A DNA stretch of 64,000 bases, from NCBI RefSeq assembly GCF_001466725.1, contig NZ_CP013650.1, positions 1,612,001-1,676,000 on the forward strand, in the 5' to 3' direction. A program made the position numbers and the translations under genes. This stretch comes from Lacimicrobium alkaliphilum. GTDB taxonomy: Bacteria; Pseudomonadota; Gammaproteobacteria; Enterobacterales; Alteromonadaceae. The notes under the pieces are model-generated. The model had not been told where the DNA came from. It made no database searches and was given only the letters and a program-made list of their open reading frames with translations. Of the stretch, positions 57,530-64,000 are shown one piece after another (within the stretch, counting starts at the first letter, position 1; each line of letters starts with the position of its first letter).

Positions 57530-58587
57530 CGAGATCATTACTGGCCTATTGTCGCCCTGGCTTTGAAGGCGATCTGGCCAATGAGCTGCAGGATGAAGCT
57601 GCCAGCATTGAGGTATATGGCTTTGCCCGTACCCAAAGTGGTACTGGCTTTGTCTTGTTTGAATGTTATCAGAGTGGCGATGCGCAAAAACTGGCCAAAC
57701 AGTTGTCTGTACAGCACCTGGTTTTTGCCCGCCAGATCTTTGTTTGTGTGGCCAGATTACAGAGTCTGGATGCGGCAGATCGTATCAGCCCGATTTTGCA
57801 AGCCTGCAGTGACTTTCCACAATGTGGCGAACTCAGGGTGGAATACCCTGATACAACAGAGGGCAGGGAGCTGTCCCGGTTCTGTCGCAAGTTTACCGTG
57901 CCTTTGCGCCAGGCCTTACGCAAAAACGGCACACTGAGTAAAAAAGAGCGACCAGACAAACCGGTGTTTTTTGCCTTTTTTACCCAAAGCCATGAAGTAT
58001 TCGTTGGTTATGCTGAGCCGGCTCAGATTTCTCCCTGGCCACAGGGAATACTGAGGTTAAAGGCGCCACCGGATGCGCCAAGCCGCTCAAGCCTGAAGCT
58101 GGATGAGGCCATTCAGGTGTTTCTCAGCAAAAGTGAGCAGGAAACCCGCTTACAAGGGGGCATGCAGGCAGTAGACCTGGGAGCCTGCCCCGGCGGCTGG
58201 ACCTATCAGTTGGTCAGGCGGGGGTTATTTGTACAGGCGGTCGACAACGGTGCTATGGCCGAAAGCCTGATGGAGACCGGGCAGGTGCGCTATTTTGCCG
58301 AGGACGGTTTTAAGTTCGAGCCGAAGAAGAAAAACATCCACTGGCTGGTTTGTGACATGGTCGAGCAGCCGCAAAGAGTGGCGCGGCTGATGGCGAGCTG
58401 GCTGGCCAAAGGCTGGTGCCAGGAAGCGATTTTTAATCTTAAGCTACCGATGAAACGGCGGTATGAATCCTGGCAACAGGCAGAGCAGGAAATTGCTGAC
58501 CAGCTAAATGGTATTCCTTACAGTCTGCAGGCCAAACATCTCTACCATGACCGTGAAGAAATCACCCTGCATTTGCGACGCCGCTAA
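57526..58587 (+). CDS. rlmM: 23S rRNA 2'-O-ribose C2498 methyltransferase
   Basis: 353 aa from GTG 57526, overlapping the ygdD stop, with GGAG upstream. The frame open from 57361 lies inside ygdD. THUMP-like N-terminal part, then a Rossmann methyltransferase with SAM motif VDLGACPGGWTYQL (from 216) and the K-D-K-E-type residues in NLKLPMKRRYESW. It makes Cm2498 in 23S rRNA. Last gene of the gcvA run and convergent with the next gene, 5 bases apart. Confidence 0.95.
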   Translation: MTRSLLAYCRPGFEGDLANELQDEAASIEVYGFARTQSGTGFVLFECYQSGDAQKLAKQLSVQHLVFARQIFVCVARLQSLDAADRISPILQACSDFPQCGELRVEYPDTTEGRELSRFCRKFTVPLRQALRKNGTLSKKERPDKPVFFAFFTQSHEVFVGYAEPAQISPWPQGILRLKAPPDAPSRSSLKLDEAIQVFLSKSEQETRLQGGMQAVDLGACPGGWTYQLVRRGLFVQAVDNGAMAESLMETGQVRYFAEDGFKFEPKKKNIHWLVCDMVEQPQRVARLMASWLAKGWCQEAIFNLKLPMKRRYESWQQAEQEIADQLNGIPYSLQAKHLYHDREEITLHLRRR

Positions 58588-58592
58588 AAAGC

Positions 58593-59435
58593 CTATCCCC
58601 GCGAGGGCTGTTCCCCGGTTTCACAAATAGCAATCAGATTGTTGTCAGTGAGCTGATGGGGTTGATCCAGTGCCAGTGTCTCTTCACCACGAGTTTCACT
58701 GGAGTCCCAGCTGGAGTCATAGGCACGATGATATTTGCGGTCAAGGATCACCAGCCTGTCACCCACTACCTGATAGTAGGTCTGTGTATGGGCCTGTGCT
58801 TCCATAGTAAAAAAGATAAAGGCGCGGCCTTTACCGGAAAAGTTAATTTCCGATTTCAGCGGGAAACCTTTTTCGTCAATCCAGATGCGATATTCTCCGT
58901 CAAAGCGCTTTACATAATCCCGTACCTTTTTATTACTGATCACCGCCTCCAGAGGCAGGTCAAAATTCAGCAGACGTACCTCACCAAGCTCGCAAGTGCC
59001 GGGTTCTTCACCCTGATATTGGGCTTTTTGGATAAAGCGCAGCAGATTAGCTGCTGCAGAGAGTTTTGACTTCAGCTCGCTGGCTTCGAGATTATTGACT
59101 GCATCCTGAGTTGGAGTCGATGCGTCTTCATCCTCTGATTTTAGACTGGCTTCCTGTTCCATGACTTCCAGTATGGCTTTGCGGTAGGTAATTTGCAGAC
59201 CTTTGCCGTCATCAGCGAGCAGGATGTCTGCGGATCCTTGCTGCTCCTTGAGATCGTTGCCCTCTCCGCGCTTCTCGGTAAAGGTATTGGTTAACGTGGC
59301 ACTTATTGGCGTCGTGCCCTTAAGACTCTCCAGCGCTTGTTGTAAATCAGTTAATCCATCTGCCAGACTCGTTGACGAAGACAGCATTGTGCCAATCAAT
59401 ACTAATAGAGTGAGACTGTTTTTTATCCGTAACAT
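58593..59435 (-). CDS. Secreted hypothetical protein
   Basis: 280 aa from ATG 59435. Signal peptide MLRIKNSLTLLVLIGTMLSS, cleaved near SLADG. The mature part is mixed alpha/beta with a coiled-coil-like acidic stretch (EVMEQEASLKSEDEDAS) and a beta-rich end (YYQVVGDRLVILDRKYHRAYDSSWDSS). A single Cys pair (CELGE, ICETGE) might form a disulphide. No family recognised. Monocistronic and periplasmic by inference. Confidence 0.7.
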   Translation of the reverse strand: MLRIKNSLTLLVLIGTMLSSSTSLADGLTDLQQALESLKGTTPISATLTNTFTEKRGEGNDLKEQQGSADILLADDGKGLQITYRKAILEVMEQEASLKSEDEDASTPTQDAVNNLEASELKSKLSAAANLLRFIQKAQYQGEEPGTCELGEVRLLNFDLPLEAVISNKKVRDYVKRFDGEYRIWIDEKGFPLKSEINFSGKGRAFIFFTMEAQAHTQTYYQVVGDRLVILDRKYHRAYDSSWDSSETRGEETLALDQPHQLTDNNLIAICETGEQPSRG

Positions 59436-59701
59436 GGTGATCTCTTGAGCCATTTGCAGTAGATACAGGATATTGTACCCGGATCGGATTCAACAGCGGT
59501 TTTTTATTAATCCGCAGCAGAATTTGTTTCATGATGTTTACTGCCCAGGGAGAGACCCCCAGGTAAGACGGGAGCTCAAAGCAAACTGTTCTGTCTGCTC
59601 AGTTTAAATGTCTGTGGGTTTTCTCCAAAAACTAGAAAGACGTTTGGTCATGCCCGAGTGTCGTTATCGGTCATCCAGTGACCTTTGCTGATGGTAAATT
59701 T

Positions 59702-59771
59702 ACCGCAGAGCCCAGAGGACGCAGAGACGTTGTCCCTTCTCTTCTCTGCGAACTCCGCGACTCAGCGGTGA
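59702..59771. repeat. Dispersed inverted repeat, copy F
   Basis: The left arm ACCGCAGAGCCCAGAGGACGCAGAG (shortened here; first 18 bases ACCGCAGAGCCCAGAGGA) faces a right arm containing CTTCTCTGCG and ending CTCAGCGGTGAG. Same family as the copies at 19.9, 33.0, 39.8 and 43.8 kb. Confidence 0.7.
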
Positions 59772-59900
59772 GAATGTCTTTTTATTTGTATTTTTACTCC
59801 GGGCGCCCCTTCGGCTGTTCACCAAGAATTGTAGGAGCAATTCAGAACAGCTTTAGCTGGCCTGCGCCGCAGGTGAGCTACAGGGATGTAGCGAATAATA

Positions 59901-60028
59901 ACGCTCCCGGTGTTTTAGTCGAGCCAGATCGCTGGTTCTCACCCAGCACGACAAAGTGCTAAGTGTTACTTCTGAGTTTACTTGGGAAGATCCGGGTATC
60001 TGAGGATTGTGGTGGGTCGTGCTGGATT
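59901..60028. repeat. 128-bp direct repeat, first copy, ending in a tRNA-Lys 3' fragment
   Basis: Matches 60197-60324 with five mismatches. Its right end, 60009-60028, equals the last 20 bases of tRNA-Lys (including the CCA) on the minus strand, after which the tRNA sequence stops. So it is a decayed tRNA-Lys gene plus its 3' flank. Confidence 0.85.
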
Positions 60029-60196
60029 ACTCCGGGGAATCATCCTTGACTTTGCGCCCCATCAGGTGATGGAGCAAACACATCCCTGATGATCGGCCCC
60101 CAGCTCGCTTATCCACGACCTCGCGTTCAGGCGGGCGGCGCGGTGCGCCTGAAGATTCCGCCTTCACCCTTCGGGCCGCGCTGCGCGCGCTCTAAA

Positions 60197-60324
60197 ACGC
60201 TCCCGGCGTTTTAGTCAAACCAGAACGCTGGTTCTCACCCAGCACGACAAAGTGCTAAGTGTTACTTCTGAGTTTACTTGGGAAGATTCGGGTATCTGAG
60301 GATTGTGGTGGGTCGTGCTGGATT
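60197..60324. repeat. 128-bp direct repeat, second copy
   Basis: Same as 59901-60028, 296 bases later, but here the tRNA-Lys sequence continues intact to 60381. The shared block covers the tRNA 3' end and about 109 bases downstream of it. Confidence 0.85.
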
Positions 60325-60381
60325 CGAACCAGCGACCAATTGATTAAAAGTCAACTGCTCTACCAACTGAGCTAACGACCC
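60306..60381 (-). tRNA. tRNA-Lys (anticodon TTT)
   Basis: 76 bases including CCA. Acceptor GGGTCGT/ACGACCC, D arm AGCTCAGTTGGTAGAGC, anticodon loop with TTT, T arm GGTTCGAATCC. Intact cloverleaf. Downstream copy of two in the locus. Confidence 0.97.
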
Positions 60382-60394
60382 ACAATCTGACATC

Positions 60395-60468
60395 TTTTTT
60401 GTGCTCCGTTGGCTGCGCAGTTGACTTTTAACGTCCACTACTCCCTGAGCTAACGACCCACAATCTTA
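60395..60468 (-). other. Chimeric tRNA-Lys remnant 1
   Basis: Minus strand: the tRNA-Lys 5' end (TGGGTCGTTAGCTCAG) followed by GGAGTAGTGGACG, then TTAAAAGTCAACTGC, which is the anticodon-arm segment in inverted orientation, then GGAGCCAACGGAGCACAAA-like sequence. It lies just upstream (in transcript sense) of the tRNA-Lys at 60306-60381. It cannot fold as a normal tRNA. Confidence 0.75.
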
Positions 60469-60526
60469 CTTGGAAAGGACAGAATTTTTTGCTTCTTCTT
60501 CCACTGGGTGGAGTATTGAGAAGAAG

Positions 60527-60602
60527 TGGTGGGTCGTGCTGGATTCGAACCAGCGACCAATTGATTAAAAGTCAACTGCTCTACCAACTGAGCTAACGAC
60601 CC
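60527..60602 (-). tRNA. tRNA-Lys (anticodon TTT)
   Basis: 76 bases including CCA, identical over its length to the copy at 60306-60381. Intact. Upstream copy on the minus strand, preceded by remnants 2 and 3. Confidence 0.97.
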
Positions 60603-60615
60603 ACATTCTAAAACC

Positions 60616-60688
60616 TTTTTGTGCTCCGTTGGTTCTGCAGTTGACTTTTAACGTCCACTACTCCCTGAACTAGCGACTCACAATCTTA
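60616..60688 (-). other. Chimeric tRNA-Lys remnant 2
   Basis: Same layout as remnant 1 with several substitutions (5' end reads TGAGTCGCTAGTTCAG). It lies directly upstream of the tRNA-Lys at 60527-60602. Confidence 0.75.
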
Positions 60689-60692
60689 CAAT

Positions 60693-60759
60693 TTTTTGTG
60701 CTCCGTTGGCTCCGCAGTTGACTTTTAATGTCCACTACTCCCTGAGCTAACGACCCACA
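60693..60759 (-). other. Chimeric tRNA-Lys remnant 3
   Basis: The most promoter-proximal copy, with an intact TGGGTCGTTAGCTCAG 5' end and the inverted anticodon-arm segment. The tRNA promoter lies about 40 bases upstream, so this remnant should be the first part of the primary transcript. Confidence 0.75.
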
Positions 60760-60796
60760 TTTAAAACCGTTTTGCCGTCTGTCACGACGGGCGCAT

Positions 60797-60824
60797 ATAT
60801 TACTGAAATCCTGACCTGGTGCAA
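60797..60824 (-). promoter_or_regulatory. Probable tRNA-Lys promoter
   Basis: Minus strand: -35-like TTGCAC (60824-60819), 16-base spacer, -10 TAATAT (60802-60797), then a GC-rich discriminator GCGCCC. It is upstream of remnant 3 and both tRNA-Lys genes. Confidence 0.5.
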
Positions 60825-60944
60825 GCCAATTATGGATTTAAATGACATTTTTCTGTCTGAATGGTCTAAAACTAGCCTGATTGCACAAAATTAGCACCAA
60901 AGCAGTGAAACAAGCACTGATCTGTGCCGCAAAAGGGCTGTTTT

Positions 60945-61682
60945 TCACCAGTATCTTTCCATACTGATATGACCAGGATTACGTTTAAGGTTTTTCTTCA
61001 GCCCTTTTTCCATCAACAGTGTTTGAGTATCGGCGATCATGGCCGGATTGCCGCAGAGCATCACATGACTGTGTTCCGGCGTTATTGCTATGCCAGCACA
61101 TTGCTCCAGCTGACCTTTTTCAAGGGCCTGTGGAATCCGGTAGTTCAGGGTGTCCTGCAGTGACTCCCGGGTAATACTGGTGAGATATGAGAAACGAGAG
61201 TCTTTTTCAGTGCTCAATGCCTGTAACTCCTCATTATATGCCAAATCCCTGGCAAATCTGACCCCGTATACCAGTACAATATGTTCAAAGCGTTGCCAGG
61301 GAGCCTCTGTGCGCAACATAGAGATAAAGGGACCGACTGCGGTGCCGGTGGCCAGCATCCATAAATCTCTGGCCTCGGGCACCCAGTCCAGAGTCATAAA
61401 GCCACTGGCTTTGGCGCTGACATGCAGAGTATCTCCAGGCTGTAATTGGTGCAGTGCGGGGGAAAGCAGACCATCTTCGACACTGATCAACAGTACTTCC
61501 AGCAAATCACTTTCAGGAGCGTTTACCAGCGAGTAGGCTCTGCCCACTCGCTTTTCGTCCAGGTCCAGCCCCAGCTTAACAAACTGACCCGCAGTAAAAT
61601 CGCCTATATCCGCATCGATAAAGAGCGAGAACAGTTCATTGTTCCAATCAATGCGTTTTACTACCTTACCCTGTGTCCACAT
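60945..61682 (-). CDS. fpr: Ferredoxin/flavodoxin--NADP+ reductase
   Basis: 245 aa. FAD-binding motif GRAYSLVN (about 48-55), NADP domain with MLATGTAVGPFISML and VMLCGNPAMI, and the C-terminal ISMERYW, whose final aromatic stacks on FAD (E. coli ISVERYW). It is cytosolic and moves electrons between NADPH and flavodoxin/ferredoxin. Divergent from nadA. Confidence 0.95.
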   Translation of the reverse strand: MWTQGKVVKRIDWNNELFSLFIDADIGDFTAGQFVKLGLDLDEKRVGRAYSLVNAPESDLLEVLLISVEDGLLSPALHQLQPGDTLHVSAKASGFMTLDWVPEARDLWMLATGTAVGPFISMLRTEAPWQRFEHIVLVYGVRFARDLAYNEELQALSTEKDSRFSYLTSITRESLQDTLNYRIPQALEKGQLEQCAGIAITPEHSHVMLCGNPAMIADTQTLLMEKGLKKNLKRNPGHISMERYW

Positions 61683-61836
61683 CCTTTGACTCCTTCAAGA
61701 TTTATTTACAGTCTGACCTGATCCAGGCCTGAGGGAATTGAGAATTTCTTTTGCCACTGTTGTCTCAGACTAAAACATCAGTGTTACAAGGAGCAATGCC
61801 TATTATCATCCCATACCATTTAAGTTTCAGGAGCGG

Positions 61837-61842
61837 TATAAT
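61837..61842 (+). promoter_or_regulatory. Possible -10 element for nadA
   Basis: A perfect TATAAT lies 18 bases before the first nadA ATG (61861) and 33 before the second (61876). The -35 region (TACCAT at 61814) is weak. A start near 61849 would favour initiation at 61876. Confidence 0.4.
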
Positions 61843-61860
61843 CTGCGCCCTTTTAAGCGG

Positions 61861-62934
61861 ATGCCGAGCAGCAGTATGAGCCAGACACAGACCATAGACA
61901 CGCTTGATTATCATTTTCCGGCCAAGCCCCGGCCGCTGAGTACAGAGCAAAAAGCGGATTATCGGACGCAAATTAAAGCCTTACTGGAACAAAAGGATGC
62001 AGTGCTGGTAGCTCATTACTACACAGATCCTGAAATTCAGGCGTTGGCAGAAGAAACCAAGGGTTGTGTGGCGGACTCACTGGAAATGGCCCGTTTTGGT
62101 CGTGATGCTGATGCACAGACCCTGATTGTTGCTGGTGTGCGTTTTATGGGTGAGACGGCGAAGATCCTGAGCCCGGAGAAAACGGTACTAATGCCGACTC
62201 TGGAAGCCACCTGCTCGCTGGATCTCGGTTGCCCAGCTGACAAATTCAGTGCCTTTTGTGATCAGCATCCGGATCATACTGTTGTGGTTTACGCCAATAC
62301 CTCTGCGGCGGTAAAAGCCCGGGCAGACTGGGTTGTTACCTCCAGTATTGCGCTGGAGATTGTTGAGCATCTGGACAGTCAGGGGAAAAAGATCCTCTGG
62401 GGGCCTGATCGCCATCTCGGTGCCTATATTGAAAAACAAACCGGTGCTCAAATGCTGATGTGGCAGGGTGCTTGTGTGGTGCACGATGAGTTCAAAGCCC
62501 GGGCGTTAAAAGCACTCAAAGAGCAATATCCTGACGCTGCCATATTGGTTCATCCTGAGTCACCGGCCAATGTGGTTGATTTGGCTGATGCTGTGGGTTC
62601 CACCTCGCAATTGATCAAAGCGGCTCAGGACTTGCCGAATCAGCACCTGATCGTGGCCACCGACAAAGGCATTTTTTACAAGATGCAGCAGGCCGCACCG
62701 GGCAAGACTTTTGTGGAAGCGCCAACGGGCGGCAATGGTGCCACCTGTCGCAGTTGCGCCCATTGCCCCTGGATGGCCATGAACGGATTACAGGCAATTC
62801 ACGAGGCGTTGACCGATAACACCGGTCACGAAATTTTTGTGGATGAAGCAACCCGCCAGAAAGCTCTTGTGCCATTAGACCGGATGCTGGATTTTGCTGC
62901 AGCCCATAAAATGAAAGTTAAAGGTAACGCCTGA
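61861..62934 (+). CDS. nadA: Quinolinate synthase
   Basis: 357 aa from 61861, or 352 from the second ATG at 61876, which fits a MSQTQTID start and an upstream leader better. The 4Fe-4S ligands are three Cys: in [18 protein letters not shown] and [11 protein letters not shown]. The [16 protein letters not shown] and [11 protein letters not shown] motifs are conserved. It condenses iminoaspartate with DHAP in NAD synthesis. Monocistronic. nadB is not near. Confidence 0.96.
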   Translation: MPSSSMSQTQTIDTLDYHFPAKPRPLSTEQKADYRTQIKALLEQKDAVLVAHYYTDPEIQALAEETKGCVADSLEMARFGRDADAQTLIVAGVRFMGETAKILSPEKTVLMPTLEATCSLDLGCPADKFSAFCDQHPDHTVVVYANTSAAVKARADWVVTSSIALEIVEHLDSQGKKILWGPDRHLGAYIEKQTGAQMLMWQGACVVHDEFKARALKALKEQYPDAAILVHPESPANVVDLADAVGSTSQLIKAAQDLPNQHLIVATDKGIFYKMQQAAPGKTFVEAPTGGNGATCRSCAHCPWMAMNGLQAIHEALTDNTGHEIFVDEATRQKALVPLDRMLDFAAAHKMKVKGNA

Positions 62935-62946
62935 GTTTAAATCTCT

Positions 62947-62972
62947 GCAGGTTCAGCAGACGCTGAGCCTGC
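62947..62972 (+). terminator. Hairpin after nadA
   Basis: GCAGGTTCAG / CTGAGCCTGC, a 10-bp stem with one G-T pair and a 6-base loop, 12 bases past the nadA stop. No T-run follows, so termination is uncertain. Confidence 0.4.
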
Positions 62973-63060
62973 CAATTGCTCGCTTTATCTCCGTCCCCCT
63001 GTTCAGGCTGTTTTTCCATGCTAGGCTGACTCCTCAAACCCACAAGTGTTGAGGTGTTAA

Positions 63061-64000
63061 GTGTTAAAGCCTTTTATTCCGTTGGCGTTATTACCGGCAA
63101 TGATAAGTGTTCCGGTAATATCTGCTGAGAGCGACGTTGAACAACAACTGCACGATATTGCGGCCAGGGTGTCTGCTGAGCGTATAGAGCAGGATATCCG
63201 TACCCTGGTGAGCTTCGGTACCCGCCATACCTTGTCTGAAACACAATCTGATACACGAGGGATCGGCGCGGCAAGGCGCTGGATAAAGGACGAATTTGAG
63301 CGCATTTCAGCAGATTGTGGTGGTTGTCTTGAAGTGTACTTTCAATCGGATGTAATCGAAGGGGAAACCCGCATTCCTGAGGCTACAGAAGTGGTCAGCG
63401 TGATAGCAGTGCAGAAAGGTCATACCGACCCCGATCGCTATGTGGTGATGTCAGGAGATATCGATTCCCGTGTTTCTGATGTGATGAATGCCACCGCCGA
63501 TGCCCCGGGAGCGAATGATAATGCCTCCGGCGTTGCAGGCACGCTGGAAGCGGCCAGAGTGTTAAGTCAGTATCAGTTCCATGGCTCAGTTGTTTATGCG
63601 GCGCTGGCCGGTGAGGAGCAAGGCCTGTTTGGCGGAAAAATTATGGCCCGCAAGGCAAAGGAAGATGGCTGGCGCGTCAAAGCGGTACTGAATAATGACA
63701 TGATTGGTAATATCGCCGGTATTAATGGTGTGGTGAATAATACCACTGCCCGGCTTTTCTCAGAAGGTACCCGCAAGACAGAAACCCCGGAGGAAGCCCG
63801 TATGAGACGTTTTACCGGCGGTGAAGTGGACTCGCCCTCACGTAATCTGGCCCGGTTTATTGACCGTATTGCTGACCGTTATATTCCTAATCTCGATACC
63901 ATGATGGTTTATCGCCTCGATCGTTTCGGTCGGGGAGGGCATCACCGGCCTTTCAATGATGAAGGGTTTCCTGCGATCCGCATTATGGAAACCAACGAGC
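63061..64000 (+). CDS. M28-family metallopeptidase, partial (runs off window)
   Basis: 313 residues visible from GTG 63061 (GAGG seven bases upstream), still open at the window end. Signal peptide about 1-22 (LALLPAMISVPVISA). M28 core: SGDIDSR (131-137), GANDNASGVAGTLEAAR (150-166), AGEEQG (183-188, catalytic Glu), NNDMIG (211-216), and a late GGHHRPF. The first metal ligand, normally His (GHxDS), is Asp133. I recall this variant in a subgroup of these peptidases, so it need not mean inactivity. A periplasmic aminopeptidase is expected. Confidence 0.85.
   Translation, partial: MLKPFIPLALLPAMISVPVISAESDVEQQLHDIAARVSAERIEQDIRTLVSFGTRHTLSETQSDTRGIGAARRWIKDEFERISADCGGCLEVYFQSDVIEGETRIPEATEVVSVIAVQKGHTDPDRYVVMSGDIDSRVSDVMNATADAPGANDNASGVAGTLEAARVLSQYQFHGSVVYAALAGEEQGLFGGKIMARKAKEDGWRVKAVLNNDMIGNIAGINGVVNNTTARLFSEGTRKTETPEEARMRRFTGGEVDSPSRNLARFIDRIADRYIPNLDTMMVYRLDRFGRGGHHRPFNDEGFPAIRIMETNE

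Larger units (their letters stand above)
59454..60305. other. Gene-free, repeat-rich region before the tRNA-Lys locus
   Basis: About 850 bases without a convincing gene. It contains one dispersed inverted repeat (59702-59771), two copies of a 128-bp direct repeat, and a truncated tRNA-Lys 3' end (60009-60028). The middle part (60030-60190) is GC-rich with no coding signature. Confidence 0.6.

Noticed and set aside
59678-59962. 94-codon plus-strand frame
   Set aside because: It runs through a dispersed repeat and into the direct repeat near the tRNA-Lys locus, with no RBS or protein-like composition.
59901-60324. Integrated mobile element flanked by att sites at tRNA-Lys
   Set aside because: The segment between repeats is only about 168 bases and has no integrase or other mobility gene.

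Overview
The window is chromosomal DNA of a gammaproteobacterium. Gene content and operon orders point to the Alteromonadales (Alteromonadaceae-like). The evidence is miaB-ybeZ-ybeY-ybeX-lnt, lolB-ispE-prs, hemA-prfA-prmC-sirB2-sirB1-kdsA, gcvA-ygdD-rlmM, a Met-Leu-Gln-Gln tRNA operon, and PEP-CTERM surface proteins. The species cannot be named from the sequence alone. Most of the window is core metabolism, with short accessory patches.

Layout. 1-3.3 kb: a DJ-1/PfpI-type protein and a membrane one-component regulator with an HTH head and TPR tail. 3.3-8.1 kb: a surface-protein pair, a very large repeat protein ending in a dockerin followed by a cohesin-like protein ending in a PEP-CTERM anchor. 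8.4-13.6 kb: bacterioferritin, a saccharopine-dehydrogenase-like enzyme, a CBS protein, a broken SatD gene coupled to a DUF3307 membrane protein, and a second PEP-CTERM gene behind a good sigma-54 promoter. 13.7-24.6 kb: yeaG/yeaH, a RecQ-family helicase, a GST, a MocR regulator divergent from a DMT exporter, a DUF2490 protein and a secreted amidohydrolase. 24.6-31.6 kb: the miaB-to-lnt operon, a second DMT permease and a small secreted protein. 31.7-39.7 kb: ubiF-type hydroxylase, LysR/pirin/ycaC cassette, Vgb-like propeller, PaiB, GST and an AGCS symporter. 40.1-40.6 kb: tRNA operon. 40.7-46.5 kb: ychF, pth, rplY, a lipoprotein, prs, ispE, lolB. 46.5-55 kb: the hemA-kdsA run, carrying an HD-GYP response regulator and a DUF819 protein as insertions. 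55-59.5 kb: gcvA, an alpha/beta hydrolase, ygdD, rlmM and a secreted hypothetical. 59.5-60.8 kb: a gene-free, rearranged tRNA-Lys locus. 60.9-64 kb: fpr, nadA and the start of an M28 peptidase.

Cross-cutting observations. (1) Three genes (the dockerin protein, satD and kdsA) are each broken by exactly one missing base in a short G/C tract. kdsA is normally needed for LPS, so homopolymer undercalling in the assembly is at least as likely as real mutation. (2) Intergenic gaps carry a dispersed imperfect inverted repeat of CACAGAG/CTCTGTG or CGCAGAG/CTCTGCG type, in five places and once nested. (3) The tRNA-Lys locus contains two intact genes plus three chimeric remnants in which a tRNA-Lys 5' end is joined to an inverted anticodon-arm segment, and a 128-bp direct repeat that carries a truncated tRNA-Lys 3' end.

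The best candidate for a less-described system is the neighbouring dockerin/cohesin pair at 3.3-8.1 kb. A secreted PPC/PKD-repeat protein with a C-terminal dockerin lies directly upstream, on the same strand, of a PEP-CTERM-anchored cohesin-like protein. This suggests non-cellulosomal docking of a large protein on the cell surface. The exosortase that would process the PEP-CTERM tails is not in the window.
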